A stretch of DNA of 31,208 bases from Thalassotalea_E sp964620605 (GTDB taxonomy: Bacteria; Pseudomonadota; Gammaproteobacteria; Enterobacterales; Alteromonadaceae): contig CAZUHQ010000038.1 in NCBI GenBank assembly GCA_964620605.1, forward strand, positions 1 to 31,208. Direction: 5' to 3'. Positions 7,969 through 16,420 of this stretch are shown here, in pieces. Below the pieces are notes generated by a model. That model saw only the letters and a program-made list of their open reading frames with translations. It was not told the origin of the DNA and did not search any database. Numbering within the stretch: the first letter of the stretch is position 1; each line of letters starts with the position of its first letter. The translations under genes were made by a program, and so were the position numbers.

Positions 7969-8595
7969 ATGAAACTAGCTCTGGCAATTGCGTTATCCGC
8001 AATCTGCACAAGTGTCTTTGCTGCTACAGAGGCAAATGATACTATCAAAATGGAAGCCATCTCGCCCGAAGATGTACAATCTCAGTGGGGCATTGAGGCA
8101 TTAAACTTTCCCAAACAAGGTTATTCACACAGCGCAGAATCTCTCGGGCTTATTTTACCTCAAACCGGAAACAGCAGTTTAACCGGTATCAATGCCAGTT
8201 ACTCCAAAGGAAAATTTACCGCCAAAACTGGTGTGCTCAGCCAATCCAATAATTTAACCGATAGCAGCCGTTTTTATCTGCAAGGGGCCTATCGCTTATT
8301 CCAAAATGAACGCTTTGATCTGGCAGTCACAGCTAAAGTAGAAGCCGTCGACCAAAACGCCATCAACCGCTATTATGGCGAGCAGGATAATTTTCAGGTA
8401 AGCAATAATTCCCTTACTTCAACATTAGCGACTAATGCGACTATTGAACTAGTAAGTACTTACTCTATCAATAAAAAATGGAAAATACAGGGGATGATTT
8501 CTTCTACCACACTTGATAGTAAAATTGAAAACAGCCCGCTGCTCGATAACGACAATATCCATATGGCAATGCTAAAAACCAGCTATGCCTTTTAG
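7969..8595 (+). CDS. secreted beta-barrel protein, MipA/OmpV-like
   Basis: A 208-residue protein with a clean signal peptide (MKLALAIALSAICTSVFA, cleavage after residue 18). The rest alternates short polar and hydrophobic stretches and ends in aromatic SYAF, as outer-membrane barrels do. The INRYYGEQ segment and the late KIENSPLLDND segment recall MipA/OmpV proteins (YYG and SPLVD motifs). It is shorter than typical members (about 250 residues), so it may be a reduced or divergent relative. ATG at 7969 follows GGGA. It is a single gene, tail to tail with the GST-like gene. Function unknown; OmpV-like proteins are variously linked to envelope scaffolding or osmoregulation. Confidence 0.7.
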   Translation: MKLALAIALSAICTSVFAATEANDTIKMEAISPEDVQSQWGIEALNFPKQGYSHSAESLGLILPQTGNSSLTGINASYSKGKFTAKTGVLSQSNNLTDSSRFYLQGAYRLFQNERFDLAVTAKVEAVDQNAINRYYGEQDNFQVSNNSLTSTLATNATIELVSTYSINKKWKIQGMISSTTLDSKIENSPLLDNDNIHMAMLKTSYAF

Positions 8596-8615
8596 CTAAA
8601 CAATCATTTGCGAAC

Positions 8616-9185
8616 TTACCTGGGATCCGTTTCTGCCAAAATAACCCGCGATGCCTGCTGCTGATAAAAGCTCAGTAAATTAGGCAATTGCTGCCATTTC
8701 GCCAGTTGTCTAAATTCTGTCCAGTCCAGTAAACACCACAGGCAAATAGCCGGATAATGCCAGTCGTTAAAGGCGCCATTGGCCACTTCGTTATCCAACA
8801 CTTGAAAGACATTGGCAATTCTTTCCCGCTGCAAATTAAAGAACAGGCCTTCCTGCATGGTATCTATATCTGAACGTTGCAATAATAAGGTTGCCACTAA
8901 GGAGTCATTAACCGAATCGATTAAGGTTAACAAATTCTCCTGATCCCAGTTTAACGGCGGCTGTTGATATTTTTGTGCCAGGTAACGATAAATCACCCGC
9001 GAATCATAAATACACTGGTCATCATCGAGCAATGCAGGAACTTTTTGCGCCGGATTATTTTCGGTTAACAGCTGACGATCTTGCTCGGCGAAAATATCTA
9101 AATTAACAAACTGATAGTCTTTATCGGCGAGATAAACCCTTAATCGACGAACAAATGGCGAAGTAGTAGAACCCAATAATTTCAT
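8616..9185 (-). CDS. glutathione S-transferase-fold protein, YibF-like
   Basis: A 189-residue cytosolic protein with an N-terminal thioredoxin-fold GST domain: MKLLGSTTSPFVRRLRVYL, then the NPAQKVPALL cis-Pro motif, and the DSRVIYRYLAQKY segment that would bind the glutathione gamma-glutamyl group. The C-terminal half is helical. The start closely resembles E. coli YibF (MKLVGSYTSPFVRKL, from memory), which is slightly longer. The conserved Ser/Pro region suggests glutathione binding, but the substrate is unknown. It stands alone, downstream of the acyl-CoA dehydrogenase terminator. Confidence 0.88.
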   Translation of the reverse strand: MKLLGSTTSPFVRRLRVYLADKDYQFVNLDIFAEQDRQLLTENNPAQKVPALLDDDQCIYDSRVIYRYLAQKYQQPPLNWDQENLLTLIDSVNDSLVATLLLQRSDIDTMQEGLFFNLQRERIANVFQVLDNEVANGAFNDWHYPAICLWCLLDWTEFRQLAKWQQLPNLLSFYQQQASRVILAETDPR

Positions 9186-9253
9186 AATATTTCCTAATTA
9201 ATAACATGACAGCAGATAAACCTAATGTGAAATCTAACGAAAATTTAGCAATA

Positions 9254-9288
9254 AAAAAACGCCTAAGCGCAAACTTAGACGTTTTTAT
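9254..9288 (-). terminator. intrinsic terminator after the acyl-CoA dehydrogenase gene
   Basis: The arms AAAACGCCTAAG (9256-9267) and CTTAGACGTTTT (9274-9285) form a 12-bp stem with one G-T or C-A pair and a 6-base loop. It is flanked by A-rich DNA on the left and T-rich DNA on the right. It ends leftward transcription from the dehydrogenase and separates it from the GST-like gene. Confidence 0.85.
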
Positions 9289-9304
9289 TGTAAGTGCTGT
9301 TTAG

Positions 9305-11086
9305 CTAAAACAGCTCGTCGCTAATATCAAATAACGGCTCAGCCCCCGCTTTCACCATTTCAATTAATGACAGTCTACGCGGTAACAGTTTTGCATAATA
9401 ATAACGCGCGGTCGCTAGTTTACTGGCATGGAACGCTTGATCGTCTGCGATATTTGCCATAGAAACCTCTGCCATTTTCGCCCAAACAAATGCCATCGCG
9501 GTATAACCAAAAACATGAAGGTAATCATTAGCCGATGTGCCAAGTATTTCTATGTTTTCACCCGTTGCATTTAACACGAATGACGTTAACTGCTCCAGCT
9601 CCTGATTCGCTTGTGCTAATGGCGCAATAAATTCAGCCATTTCATCGCTGGTTGTCTCACTGATAAAGCTATTTACTTCATCGATAAACAACTGCATCAA
9701 GGCACCCTTGCTGCCAGCAACTTTCCTCGCCAATAAATCCATCGCCTGAATGCCGTTAGTGCCTTCATAAATTTGCGCGATGCGAGCATCACGCACCAAC
9801 TGCTCCTGTCCCCATTCACGAATAAAACCGTGGCCACCGAACACTTGCTGACCGGCAACTGTGCTTTCAAAGCCCATATCGGTAAAAAATGCCTTGGCTA
9901 ATGGCGTCATCAACGCAGTTAAGCCTTCCGCTTTGACTTGCGCATCACCTTCGCCATAAGTGGCAATATCAAGCTGGGTCGCTATATAAAGTGATAAGGC
10001 ACGCGAACCTTCATTAAGCGCCTTCATATTCAGCAACATACGGCGAACATCACCGTGCACCATAATAGAATCTGCGGCCTTATCAGGAGATTTCACCCCA
10101 GATAAAGAACGGCTTTGCACGCGATCTTTGGCATATTCCAAAGCATTTTGATATGAACGTTCACCAGCACCAAGCCCTTGAATGCCGACGCCAATACGTT
10201 CGAAGTTCATCATGGTAAACATGCAGGCCAGTCCTTTATTAAGTTCACCAACAAGATAACCTTTTGAACCATCAAAATTTAACACGCAAGTCGCTGAGGC
10301 ATGGATCCCCATTTTATGCTCAATAGAACCACAAGAAACATGGTTAAACTCACCTAAAGTTTCATCGTCATTTACGTTAAATTTCGGCACGACAAACAAT
10401 GAAATACCGCGAGAACCTTCCGGTGCATCCGGCAGTTTCGCCAGCACTAAGTGGATAATATTTTCCGTCAGGTCGTGTTCACCACCTGTGATAAAAATCT
10501 TATTACCTGTGATATTATAACTGCCGTCCTCTTGTGGAACCGCTTTAGTGCGGATCATTCCGAGATCGGTACCGGCATGAGCTTCTGTTAAACACATGGT
10601 CGCCGCCCATTCACCCGCATACATGCGGGTTAAATAACGCTGTTTAATGTCTTCACTGGCATGCTTGGCCAGTGAAAGTCCAGCGCCGGCAGTAAGCCCG
10701 GGATAAAGCGAGAACGAAATATCGGCAGAACATAACATTTCTTCATGCAGTGAAGTGATCACTTTTGGCATACCCATACCGCCATAATTAACATCACCAC
10801 CTAATGCCGGCCAGCCCCCTTCAACATAGGTATCAAATGCCGCTTTATAGCCTGGTGCCGTAGTGACTTTGCCATTATCAAAGCTCACTCCTACTTCATC
10901 ACCTTCACGAGATAATGGCGCGATTACCTGCTCAGCAATCTTTGCACATTCAGCCAATATGGCTTCAGAAGTTTCTCTATCGACATGGTCGGCTAACTTA
11001 GGTAACGTCGGCCAGAGTTGGTCGCTTTTAAATACATCATAAAGCAGATAATTCATATCTTTAATCGGGGCAATGTAATCAGCCAT
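9305..11086 (-). CDS. acyl-CoA dehydrogenase, long (about 590-residue) subfamily
   Basis: An FAD enzyme that introduces the alpha-beta double bond into acyl-CoA thioesters. The 593 residues contain MCLTEAHAGTD (164-174, FAD and substrate contacts), the ITGNKIFITGGEHD core, GQQVFGGHGFIREWG, and the catalytic Glu441 in YEGTNGIQAMDL. An extra C-terminal helical domain distinguishes this subfamily from classical dehydrogenases of about 380 residues. The length and the start (YIAPIKDMNYLLYDV) resemble the DmdC group (methylmercaptopropionyl-CoA dehydrogenases), but most homologues in this order are uncharacterised, so the substrate is open. AAGGTG precedes the ATG. It is a single-gene unit with a PsrA-like operator, pointing to fatty-acid-responsive control. 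Confidence 0.94.
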   Translation of the reverse strand: MADYIAPIKDMNYLLYDVFKSDQLWPTLPKLADHVDRETSEAILAECAKIAEQVIAPLSREGDEVGVSFDNGKVTTAPGYKAAFDTYVEGGWPALGGDVNYGGMGMPKVITSLHEEMLCSADISFSLYPGLTAGAGLSLAKHASEDIKQRYLTRMYAGEWAATMCLTEAHAGTDLGMIRTKAVPQEDGSYNITGNKIFITGGEHDLTENIIHLVLAKLPDAPEGSRGISLFVVPKFNVNDDETLGEFNHVSCGSIEHKMGIHASATCVLNFDGSKGYLVGELNKGLACMFTMMNFERIGVGIQGLGAGERSYQNALEYAKDRVQSRSLSGVKSPDKAADSIMVHGDVRRMLLNMKALNEGSRALSLYIATQLDIATYGEGDAQVKAEGLTALMTPLAKAFFTDMGFESTVAGQQVFGGHGFIREWGQEQLVRDARIAQIYEGTNGIQAMDLLARKVAGSKGALMQLFIDEVNSFISETTSDEMAEFIAPLAQANQELEQLTSFVLNATGENIEILGTSANDYLHVFGYTAMAFVWAKMAEVSMANIADDQAFHASKLATARYYYAKLLPRRLSLIEMVKAGAEPLFDISDELF

Positions 11087-11114
11087 AACAACACCTTATT
11101 AATCAAACACACAT

Positions 11115-11132
11115 TTCAAACATGCGTTTGAA
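11115..11132. promoter_or_regulatory. PsrA-like fatty-acid operator
   Basis: The arms TTCAAAC (11115-11121) and GTTTGAA (11126-11132) are perfect complements across the spacer ATGC. The CAAAC-N4-GTTTG core agrees with the known PsrA motif (G/C-AAAC-N2-4-GTTT-G/C). It lies just downstream of the predicted -10 of the acyl-CoA dehydrogenase promoter, a good place for a repressor. Confidence 0.6.
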
Positions 11133-11158
11133 TATAAACTAATAGGACAAAAAGTAAA
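11131..11158 (-). promoter_or_regulatory. putative promoter of the acyl-CoA dehydrogenase
   Basis: Read leftward, -35 TTTACT (complement of 11153-11158), a 16-bp spacer and -10 TATATT (complement of 11131-11136). The -10 touches the PsrA-like palindrome. Confidence 0.45.
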
Positions 11159-11234
11159 GTAATAATAGCAAATCACTTGTTCTATACTTGTAGGTTAAAT
11201 AGAGTAATAGCAAAGAAATCTTTACTATCGAGTT

Positions 11235-12278
11235 ATGCTGCAAAACAAAAGCTTGCTACTTAGCTACCCGACTGCCAACATCACTGTTTATAACGGCGTT
11301 ATTATCCTGCTAATGCTGCTATTGATGACGAGTATTACCCGGGCTGAACAAACTCAATTTAGTAAAATGTTAGAGGGTGATCTCTATCATTTTTCTTACC
11401 AGTGGCTTGATATTAACCACAAGCAGCAAGAACTCAGCTTTTCCATGCCCCAACAGGCAATTTTTGAGCGTTACCGAAAATTTGCCAGCTATCAGAAAAA
11501 ACTGGCAGATGAATATATTGGTAATGCGCTACGCAAACGTTTGAAAAAAGAGCCACCACAAGGCGTGCAACTGGCATTTAGAAAAGAAAGTGGTGAATTA
11601 CGTATCGATATCCATAGTAACAACCAGCAACTGGTTAAGCAGGCTTTTCAACACATAGCCCAGTTGAAAAAGTCCGTCACTGAGGAATATTTATCTCAAA
11701 TTTACTATCAGAAATTTATCACCCCAAATCAAATACCGGCAGTAAAGCCGGATCACGGCCGCATTGCACTAGAGTCTGTCGCTGATTTCAAGCCGCTTAG
11801 ACCACTGTTCCTGGAAAAATTTACCGTAAAGAATATCCGTAACGTTACTAATTATATTTTAGCTTTTGTCCAGAGTATTCCTTATTCACCGTTAGAATCA
11901 CGAATAACCTCATCCGGCGCAGGCTTTAATCCGCCATTAAAATTATTATGGGAAAATCAAGGCGATTGTGACAGCAAAGTCACCTTAACCGCATCTTTAC
12001 TGAGAACTTTAATGCCGCGGATAAAGATGGCGCTGGTTTTTATCGATAATCACGCGCTGATCGGCATCAATATCACCCCAAGAGCAAACGAAGATACCGT
12101 AGAATATCAAGGGGTGAGCTATGTACTGGCAGAACCTACCGGGCCAGCTTCCTTGGCTCTAGGTAAAATAGCTCCTGAGTCTGCCCAGGCGATTTATAGT
12201 GGCTACTTCACCCTGGAGCCTTTCCATAGTCAATATCAGGATATCGAAGACGATGGTGAAGAAATTCCTGATCTTTAG
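11235..12278 (+). CDS. exported protein with a transglutaminase-like Cys/His/Glu triad
   Basis: A 347-residue protein that I do not recognise as a named gene. A hydrophobic segment (about 21-37, ending ITRAEQ) looks like a signal peptide with a long n-region, or an anchor. The middle is helical and charged. The C-terminal third has the layout of the transglutaminase/cysteine-protease fold: WENQGDCDSKVTL with Cys245 at a helix start, DNHALIG with His273, and YVLAEPTG with Glu300, spaced as in a Cys-His-acid triad. It probably acts in the periplasm on a protein or peptide. The ribosome-binding site is weak, and other starts within the first 30 codons are possible. It is convergent with the mscS-like gene at a 10-bp gap. 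Confidence 0.75.
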   Translation: MLQNKSLLLSYPTANITVYNGVIILLMLLLMTSITRAEQTQFSKMLEGDLYHFSYQWLDINHKQQELSFSMPQQAIFERYRKFASYQKKLADEYIGNALRKRLKKEPPQGVQLAFRKESGELRIDIHSNNQQLVKQAFQHIAQLKKSVTEEYLSQIYYQKFITPNQIPAVKPDHGRIALESVADFKPLRPLFLEKFTVKNIRNVTNYILAFVQSIPYSPLESRITSSGAGFNPPLKLLWENQGDCDSKVTLTASLLRTLMPRIKMALVFIDNHALIGINITPRANEDTVEYQGVSYVLAEPTGPASLALGKIAPESAQAIYSGYFTLEPFHSQYQDIEDDGEEIPDL

Positions 12279-12288
12279 TGACGTTAAC

Positions 12289-13170
12289 TCATTCCCCCAT
12301 TTGAGGGATTAAATGCACATCCCGTTGTGGGTAAGGAATGGTAATATTATGCTGTTCAAACGCCTGATAAATAGCTTTATAACCTTGGTATTTCGTTTGA
12401 TACAAGGTTAATGTCGGCACCCATAAGCGGATGCCGATAGTAATGGCGCTATCGGCAAATTCATCAATCCCGACCTGCAACCTTGATTGCGAATCGCAAC
12501 ATTCAAGCCTGGTTAAAGTGTTTTCAACCAACTGAATAACTGCTAACGGGTCATCCTGGTAGGAAATGCCAACGCTCATTTCCAGCAAACTATGTTGCTT
12601 GGAGTTATGTAAAATCTCACCGACGATATGCTTATTGGGGATAGTAATTTCGACATCATCTTCGTCCTTGATAATGGTATAGGCGAGTAATACTTCCTGC
12701 ACTATGCCCTTGACGCCATGCACGGCAATGGTGTCACCGACGACAAATGGACGGATTAAGATAATATTAAAGCCCGCCGCATAGTTTGCCAGCAAGCCTT
12801 GAAATGCCAGACTGGCACCTAAGGAAACCGCACCGATAGCGGCAATAAATGGCGTGACACTGATACCAAGTTTACTTAATGCCACAATAGTAACTAACAC
12901 TACCAAGAGCATTTTAGTAGTGTTGGCCAAGAAACGACTTAAGGTGACATCGAGCTGCTGTTTTTCACACAGTCTTAACACCATATTGCCAAATTTTCCG
13001 GCAATAAAATAACCGATCAGAAAAATAATAAAGGCGCCAACCAGCTGGAAACTATAGTTAGCAAAAAAGTCGATAATCAGCTGATAAAAACCTGCGACTT
13101 GATCGATCTCGTCTTTTAACAAGCTGGATGTCTTATTCACCAGATTTTTTGATTCGGTTGTTGCTGTCAT
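12289..13170 (-). CDS. small-conductance mechanosensitive channel, MscS family
   Basis: This inner-membrane channel opens under membrane tension to release solutes during hypo-osmotic shock. The 293 residues are close to E. coli MscS (286). After a short N-terminal extension come two hydrophobic helices (about 40-65 and 85-105), then the Gly/Ala-rich pore helix IGAVSLGASLAFQGLLANYAAG. The beta domain follows (RPFVVGDTI, ITIPNKHIV), then a C-terminal alpha-beta region. AGGG precedes the ATG. The gene follows the GGDEF-EAL gene by 45 bp on the same strand, so co-transcription is likely. Several MscS paralogues are usual in marine Alteromonadales, so I give no symbol. Confidence 0.93.
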   Translation of the reverse strand: MTATTESKNLVNKTSSLLKDEIDQVAGFYQLIIDFFANYSFQLVGAFIIFLIGYFIAGKFGNMVLRLCEKQQLDVTLSRFLANTTKMLLVVLVTIVALSKLGISVTPFIAAIGAVSLGASLAFQGLLANYAAGFNIILIRPFVVGDTIAVHGVKGIVQEVLLAYTIIKDEDDVEITIPNKHIVGEILHNSKQHSLLEMSVGISYQDDPLAVIQLVENTLTRLECCDSQSRLQVGIDEFADSAITIGIRLWVPTLTLYQTKYQGYKAIYQAFEQHNITIPYPQRDVHLIPQMGE

Positions 13171-13215
13171 AACTTGCCCTGTTTAATGTTTGATTAACGA
13201 AAAAGCGATCATCAT

Positions 13216-15816
13216 CTATTTAAGCAGCTGTTCCACTTCATGTGCCGGTATAGGTTTACTGAAGTAGTACCCTTGGCCGTATTTACACTCCATTTTCACC
13301 AATAACTGGGCATCAGCGGCATTTTCTATGCCTTCGCCGACAGTCGCCATTTGTAAATTGGTGGCAAGATCGATAATGGTTTTAATAATTGCTTGATGAT
13401 TATCGTGCTCGTGGACATTACTGATAAAGGAACGATCGATTTTCAGCACATCGATAGGAAAACGATGCAGATAACTTAAGCTTGAATAACCCGTACCAAA
13501 ATCATCGAGTAAAATTTTAACGCCAAGTTTTTTCAGCGCCTTCATATTAGTCAACACGATTTCGGTTTTTTCCAATAACGCGCGCTCGGTTAATTCCACC
13601 CTTAAGTGACGAGGTTCCAGGCCAACCCGTTCCAGGATCTCGGCAATATCATTGGCCAGGTTAGTATCAAAAAAGTGATCACAATAAAGGTTACAGCTGA
13701 TATATAAATCATCCCGGCCTAAGGTTTTTTGCCAGCTTTTTAACTGTCTGCAAGATTTTTCAATGATCTGAAAATCAATTGCCAACACCAGATTGGTTTC
13801 TTCCGCCAGCGGGATAAAATCGTTCGGAAACACCAGGCCGCGCTTTTCACTACGCCAGCGAGCCAAGGCTTCAAAACCGACAATTTGACTGTCACTTAAG
13901 CGTACTAACGGCTGGAAATAAGGAGAAAATTCTTTCTTACTGATCCCCTCCCGTAAATCTGTTTCCAGGGTCAGGGCATTTTGCACTTTCTTATGCATGC
14001 TAGCATCGAATACTTCATAGCGCCCTTTGCCCATATCCTTAGCGTGATACATGGCGGTATCGGCATCACGCAACATAAACTCGGCGCTTTGATAATGAAT
14101 ATCGTTAAACAACACACCGATACTGGTGCCGATAAACACCGGCTGATTTTCGATAAAAAATGGCGTGGATAGCAGCTCGGTAATACGTTGTGCCACATCA
14201 TAGGCTTCTTCTTTATCAACCAGATCTTCAATTAAAATAACAAATTCATCACCACCGAGCCGTGCTACGGTATCTTTGTCCCTGACTATATTAGATAAGC
14301 CTTTGGCGATTTCTTTTAATAATATATCCCCGGCATGATGCCCTAAGCTATCGTTAACGACTTTGAAGCGATCCAAGTCGAGAAACAATACCGCAAACTG
14401 CATCTCGGGTCGGCGTTTATGACAGGCAATGGCATGATTTAATAAATCGAGGAATACCGTACGATTCGGCAAGCCGGTTAAACTGTCATGCGAAGCAGCA
14501 TATTTAAGCTGTTGCTCCATTTTCTTACGCTGTTTGATTTCTTCTTCCAGTTCTGCGGTACGATGCTTAACTTGCTGTTCAAGAAATTCCTGAGTCTTGC
14601 GTTCAAAAATTGCTAGCTCCCGACGCTTTATCGCAGTTGCAACATGTTGCGAAACAAAGTTCAACAATTCGGCATCTTGCTGGTTATAGATAATGTTCGG
14701 ATGATAACTCTGGATCACCATGGCACCGATCGCTTCACCGTTTTGCAACAAGGGAACCCCAAGCCAGGATTTGGTTGTTCCCGATGGTTTCACGGTTGTT
14801 CCCTGCTGATGTAACGCGAGCATCTGCTCACTGCTAAGCAACACGGTTTGCGCCGAACTAATCACTAATTCGGTATAACCTTTGCCAAATTTACGAGTAG
14901 AAAACTTACGTTCAATTTCGTCACTGTTCTGCTCTGAAAAATAAACAAATGACAATAAATCTTCCGCGCTATTGTATTTAGCAATATAAAAGTTTTCTGC
15001 ATTGATCAACTGGCCCACTATGTTATGTACCATAGGGTAAAACTTATCGAGATCCAGTGATGCCTGATTAGTGAGCTCGGAAATTCTAAATAGCGATTCT
15101 TGCAATAATTCAGATTTTTCACGTTCTCGAATTTGCGCCATCAATTCGCGGGTTCGGGCGTCTACCGCTTTTTGTAGCCGCTCACGATCCTGTAAACGCG
15201 TCATTGCCGACACTATATGCTGGGCAGTAAAAGTCAGCAAGTCGAGATCTTGTTCCTGATAACGGGTGGTTTCGGTATAACTTTGTACCGCCATCACCCC
15301 GATCACATAGCCATCGCTGATCAGGGGTACGCCAAGCCAGTCAGTGCCCAGCGTGCCGATTGCTTTTAATGTGCCATCTTTAACCATCTGCTGCATTTTT
15401 TCTGGCGTCATTAACAAGGGTTTTCCGGTTTCAATCACATGGCAGGTCATCGAGCCCTTGAACTTATCGTAATCGAACACACCTTTGGGAAACTCGTCAT
15501 TTTCATCAACGTGATAAACAAATTCCAGGGTAGCAAATGTTTGATCGTAAATGACAATATAAAAATTATTGGCATTCATAATAGAGGCTATCGCCTGATG
15601 AACTTGTTGGTAGAAGGTATGTAAATCGGCACAGTCATTCGATAACTGATTAAGGGTTAACAGCGCGGTATAACGGTCTTGTAATTTTTTATATTTATTC
15701 AGTAGCACAATAGCTTCTTGTGCTAACTGACTTTCCTGAGCAGAAAGTTGGTTATTATTGTTATTGGTAAATTTTGTCATACCGCCACTAAGACATTTAT
15801 TGCCATGGTGCAACAT
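13216..15816 (-). CDS. GAF-GAF-GGDEF-EAL cyclic-di-GMP turnover protein
   Basis: A cytosolic sensor-effector of up to 866 residues with no transmembrane segment. Order: coiled N-terminus, GAF 1 (about 60-205), coiled linker, GAF 2 (about 245-395), coiled linker (400-440), GGDEF (about 440-600), EAL (about 615-860). The cyclase site GGDEF (521-525) is intact, and RDKD (512-515) lies five residues before it as an inhibitory I-site. The phosphodiesterase domain keeps EAL (649-651), ELTE, DDFGTGYSSL and KIDRSFI. Both activities are therefore plausible. The two GAF domains share WLGVPL and AVQSY/VIQSY motifs and look like duplicates. The start is uncertain: a second ATG twelve codons in (15780) is an equal candidate, and neither has a strong ribosome-binding site. 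Confidence 0.94.
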   Translation of the reverse strand: MLHHGNKCLSGGMTKFTNNNNNQLSAQESQLAQEAIVLLNKYKKLQDRYTALLTLNQLSNDCADLHTFYQQVHQAIASIMNANNFYIVIYDQTFATLEFVYHVDENDEFPKGVFDYDKFKGSMTCHVIETGKPLLMTPEKMQQMVKDGTLKAIGTLGTDWLGVPLISDGYVIGVMAVQSYTETTRYQEQDLDLLTFTAQHIVSAMTRLQDRERLQKAVDARTRELMAQIREREKSELLQESLFRISELTNQASLDLDKFYPMVHNIVGQLINAENFYIAKYNSAEDLLSFVYFSEQNSDEIERKFSTRKFGKGYTELVISSAQTVLLSSEQMLALHQQGTTVKPSGTTKSWLGVPLLQNGEAIGAMVIQSYHPNIIYNQQDAELLNFVSQHVATAIKRRELAIFERKTQEFLEQQVKHRTAELEEEIKQRKKMEQQLKYAASHDSLTGLPNRTVFLDLLNHAIACHKRRPEMQFAVLFLDLDRFKVVNDSLGHHAGDILLKEIAKGLSNIVRDKDTVARLGGDEFVILIEDLVDKEEAYDVAQRITELLSTPFFIENQPVFIGTSIGVLFNDIHYQSAEFMLRDADTAMYHAKDMGKGRYEVFDASMHKKVQNALTLETDLREGISKKEFSPYFQPLVRLSDSQIVGFEALARWRSEKRGLVFPNDFIPLAEETNLVLAIDFQIIEKSCRQLKSWQKTLGRDDLYISCNLYCDHFFDTNLANDIAEILERVGLEPRHLRVELTERALLEKTEIVLTNMKALKKLGVKILLDDFGTGYSSLSYLHRFPIDVLKIDRSFISNVHEHDNHQAIIKTIIDLATNLQMATVGEGIENAADAQLLVKMECKYGQGYYFSKPIPAHEVEQLLK

Positions 15817-15948
15817 AATGACGGGAATTGATTAAAAATTCTAGTGGTGATTAACAGTTCACTTTAAGCTGTTAGTACTAAAACGATACATATTCATCTA
15901 AAATGTCCTCTAACCTGAAATAAGTAAGGCAATCTCACGGAGAATAAA

Positions 15949-16254
15949 CTACTGATTTTTTTCCTCGATCACGGCTTGCTTAATTTGCTCGAGCTTTTCT
16001 TTATTGCCGCATTTTGCCTCTTGAATATCATCGCGATAATAGCGCACTTCAATGCAATCGGTCTCATATCTGCGCTCGAGTTCGGTTCTAATTAACGGAC
16101 GCTCTTTTGCCTGAGTAATTTGCTTGCGCAGCGCCTGACAAGCCTGCATCTGTTCTTTTGCCTGAGTAATATCTTCACAGATATTATTACTGCTGACACA
16201 ACCGAATAATAAAAATGTACAAGTATAGGTAAGGCAAGCAACGACTTTTATCAT
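15949..16254 (-). CDS. small cysteine-rich lipoprotein of unknown function
   Basis: A 101-residue protein with a lipoprotein signal: hydrophobic TYTCTFLLFGC, where Cys19 of the LFGC lipobox would be lipidated, followed by VSSNN. The residue after Cys is not Asp, so outer-membrane sorting is expected. The mature part is highly charged and helical, with several additional Cys that could form disulfides in the periplasm. AGGGA precedes the ATG. It is a single gene between the GGDEF-EAL gene and the divergent oxygenase. I recognise no family. Confidence 0.75.
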   Translation of the reverse strand: MIKVVACLTYTCTFLLFGCVSSNNICEDITQAKEQMQACQALRKQITQAKERPLIRTELERRYETDCIEVRYYRDDIQEAKCGNKEKLEQIKQAVIEEKNQ

Positions 16255-16345
16255 AAGTCTTTCCCTAGATTAAAATTATTATTAATAAAACGAGTATAGC
16301 CAGTTAGCTGAATTTACAAAAGTTTGTTTTATAAACTGATAAATA

Positions 16346-16376
16346 TTGACCAATTAGACAAGTTTCACGTTATAAT
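16346..16376 (+). promoter_or_regulatory. putative sigma-70 promoter of the oxygenase gene
   Basis: A consensus -10 TATAAT (16371-16376) lies 45 bp before the ATG. A -35-like TTGACC (16346-16351) is 19 bp upstream, slightly long for a standard spacer. Confidence 0.5.
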
Positions 16377-16420
16377 GATTTTTATCGAATAATTTTTAAA
16401 AACAATTTCAGGGCACCATT

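Noticed and set aside
15850..15875. TAACAG...CTGTTA inverted repeat as a terminator of the lipoprotein gene
   Set aside because: The stem is short, the loop is 11 bases or more, and no T-run follows in the leftward direction.
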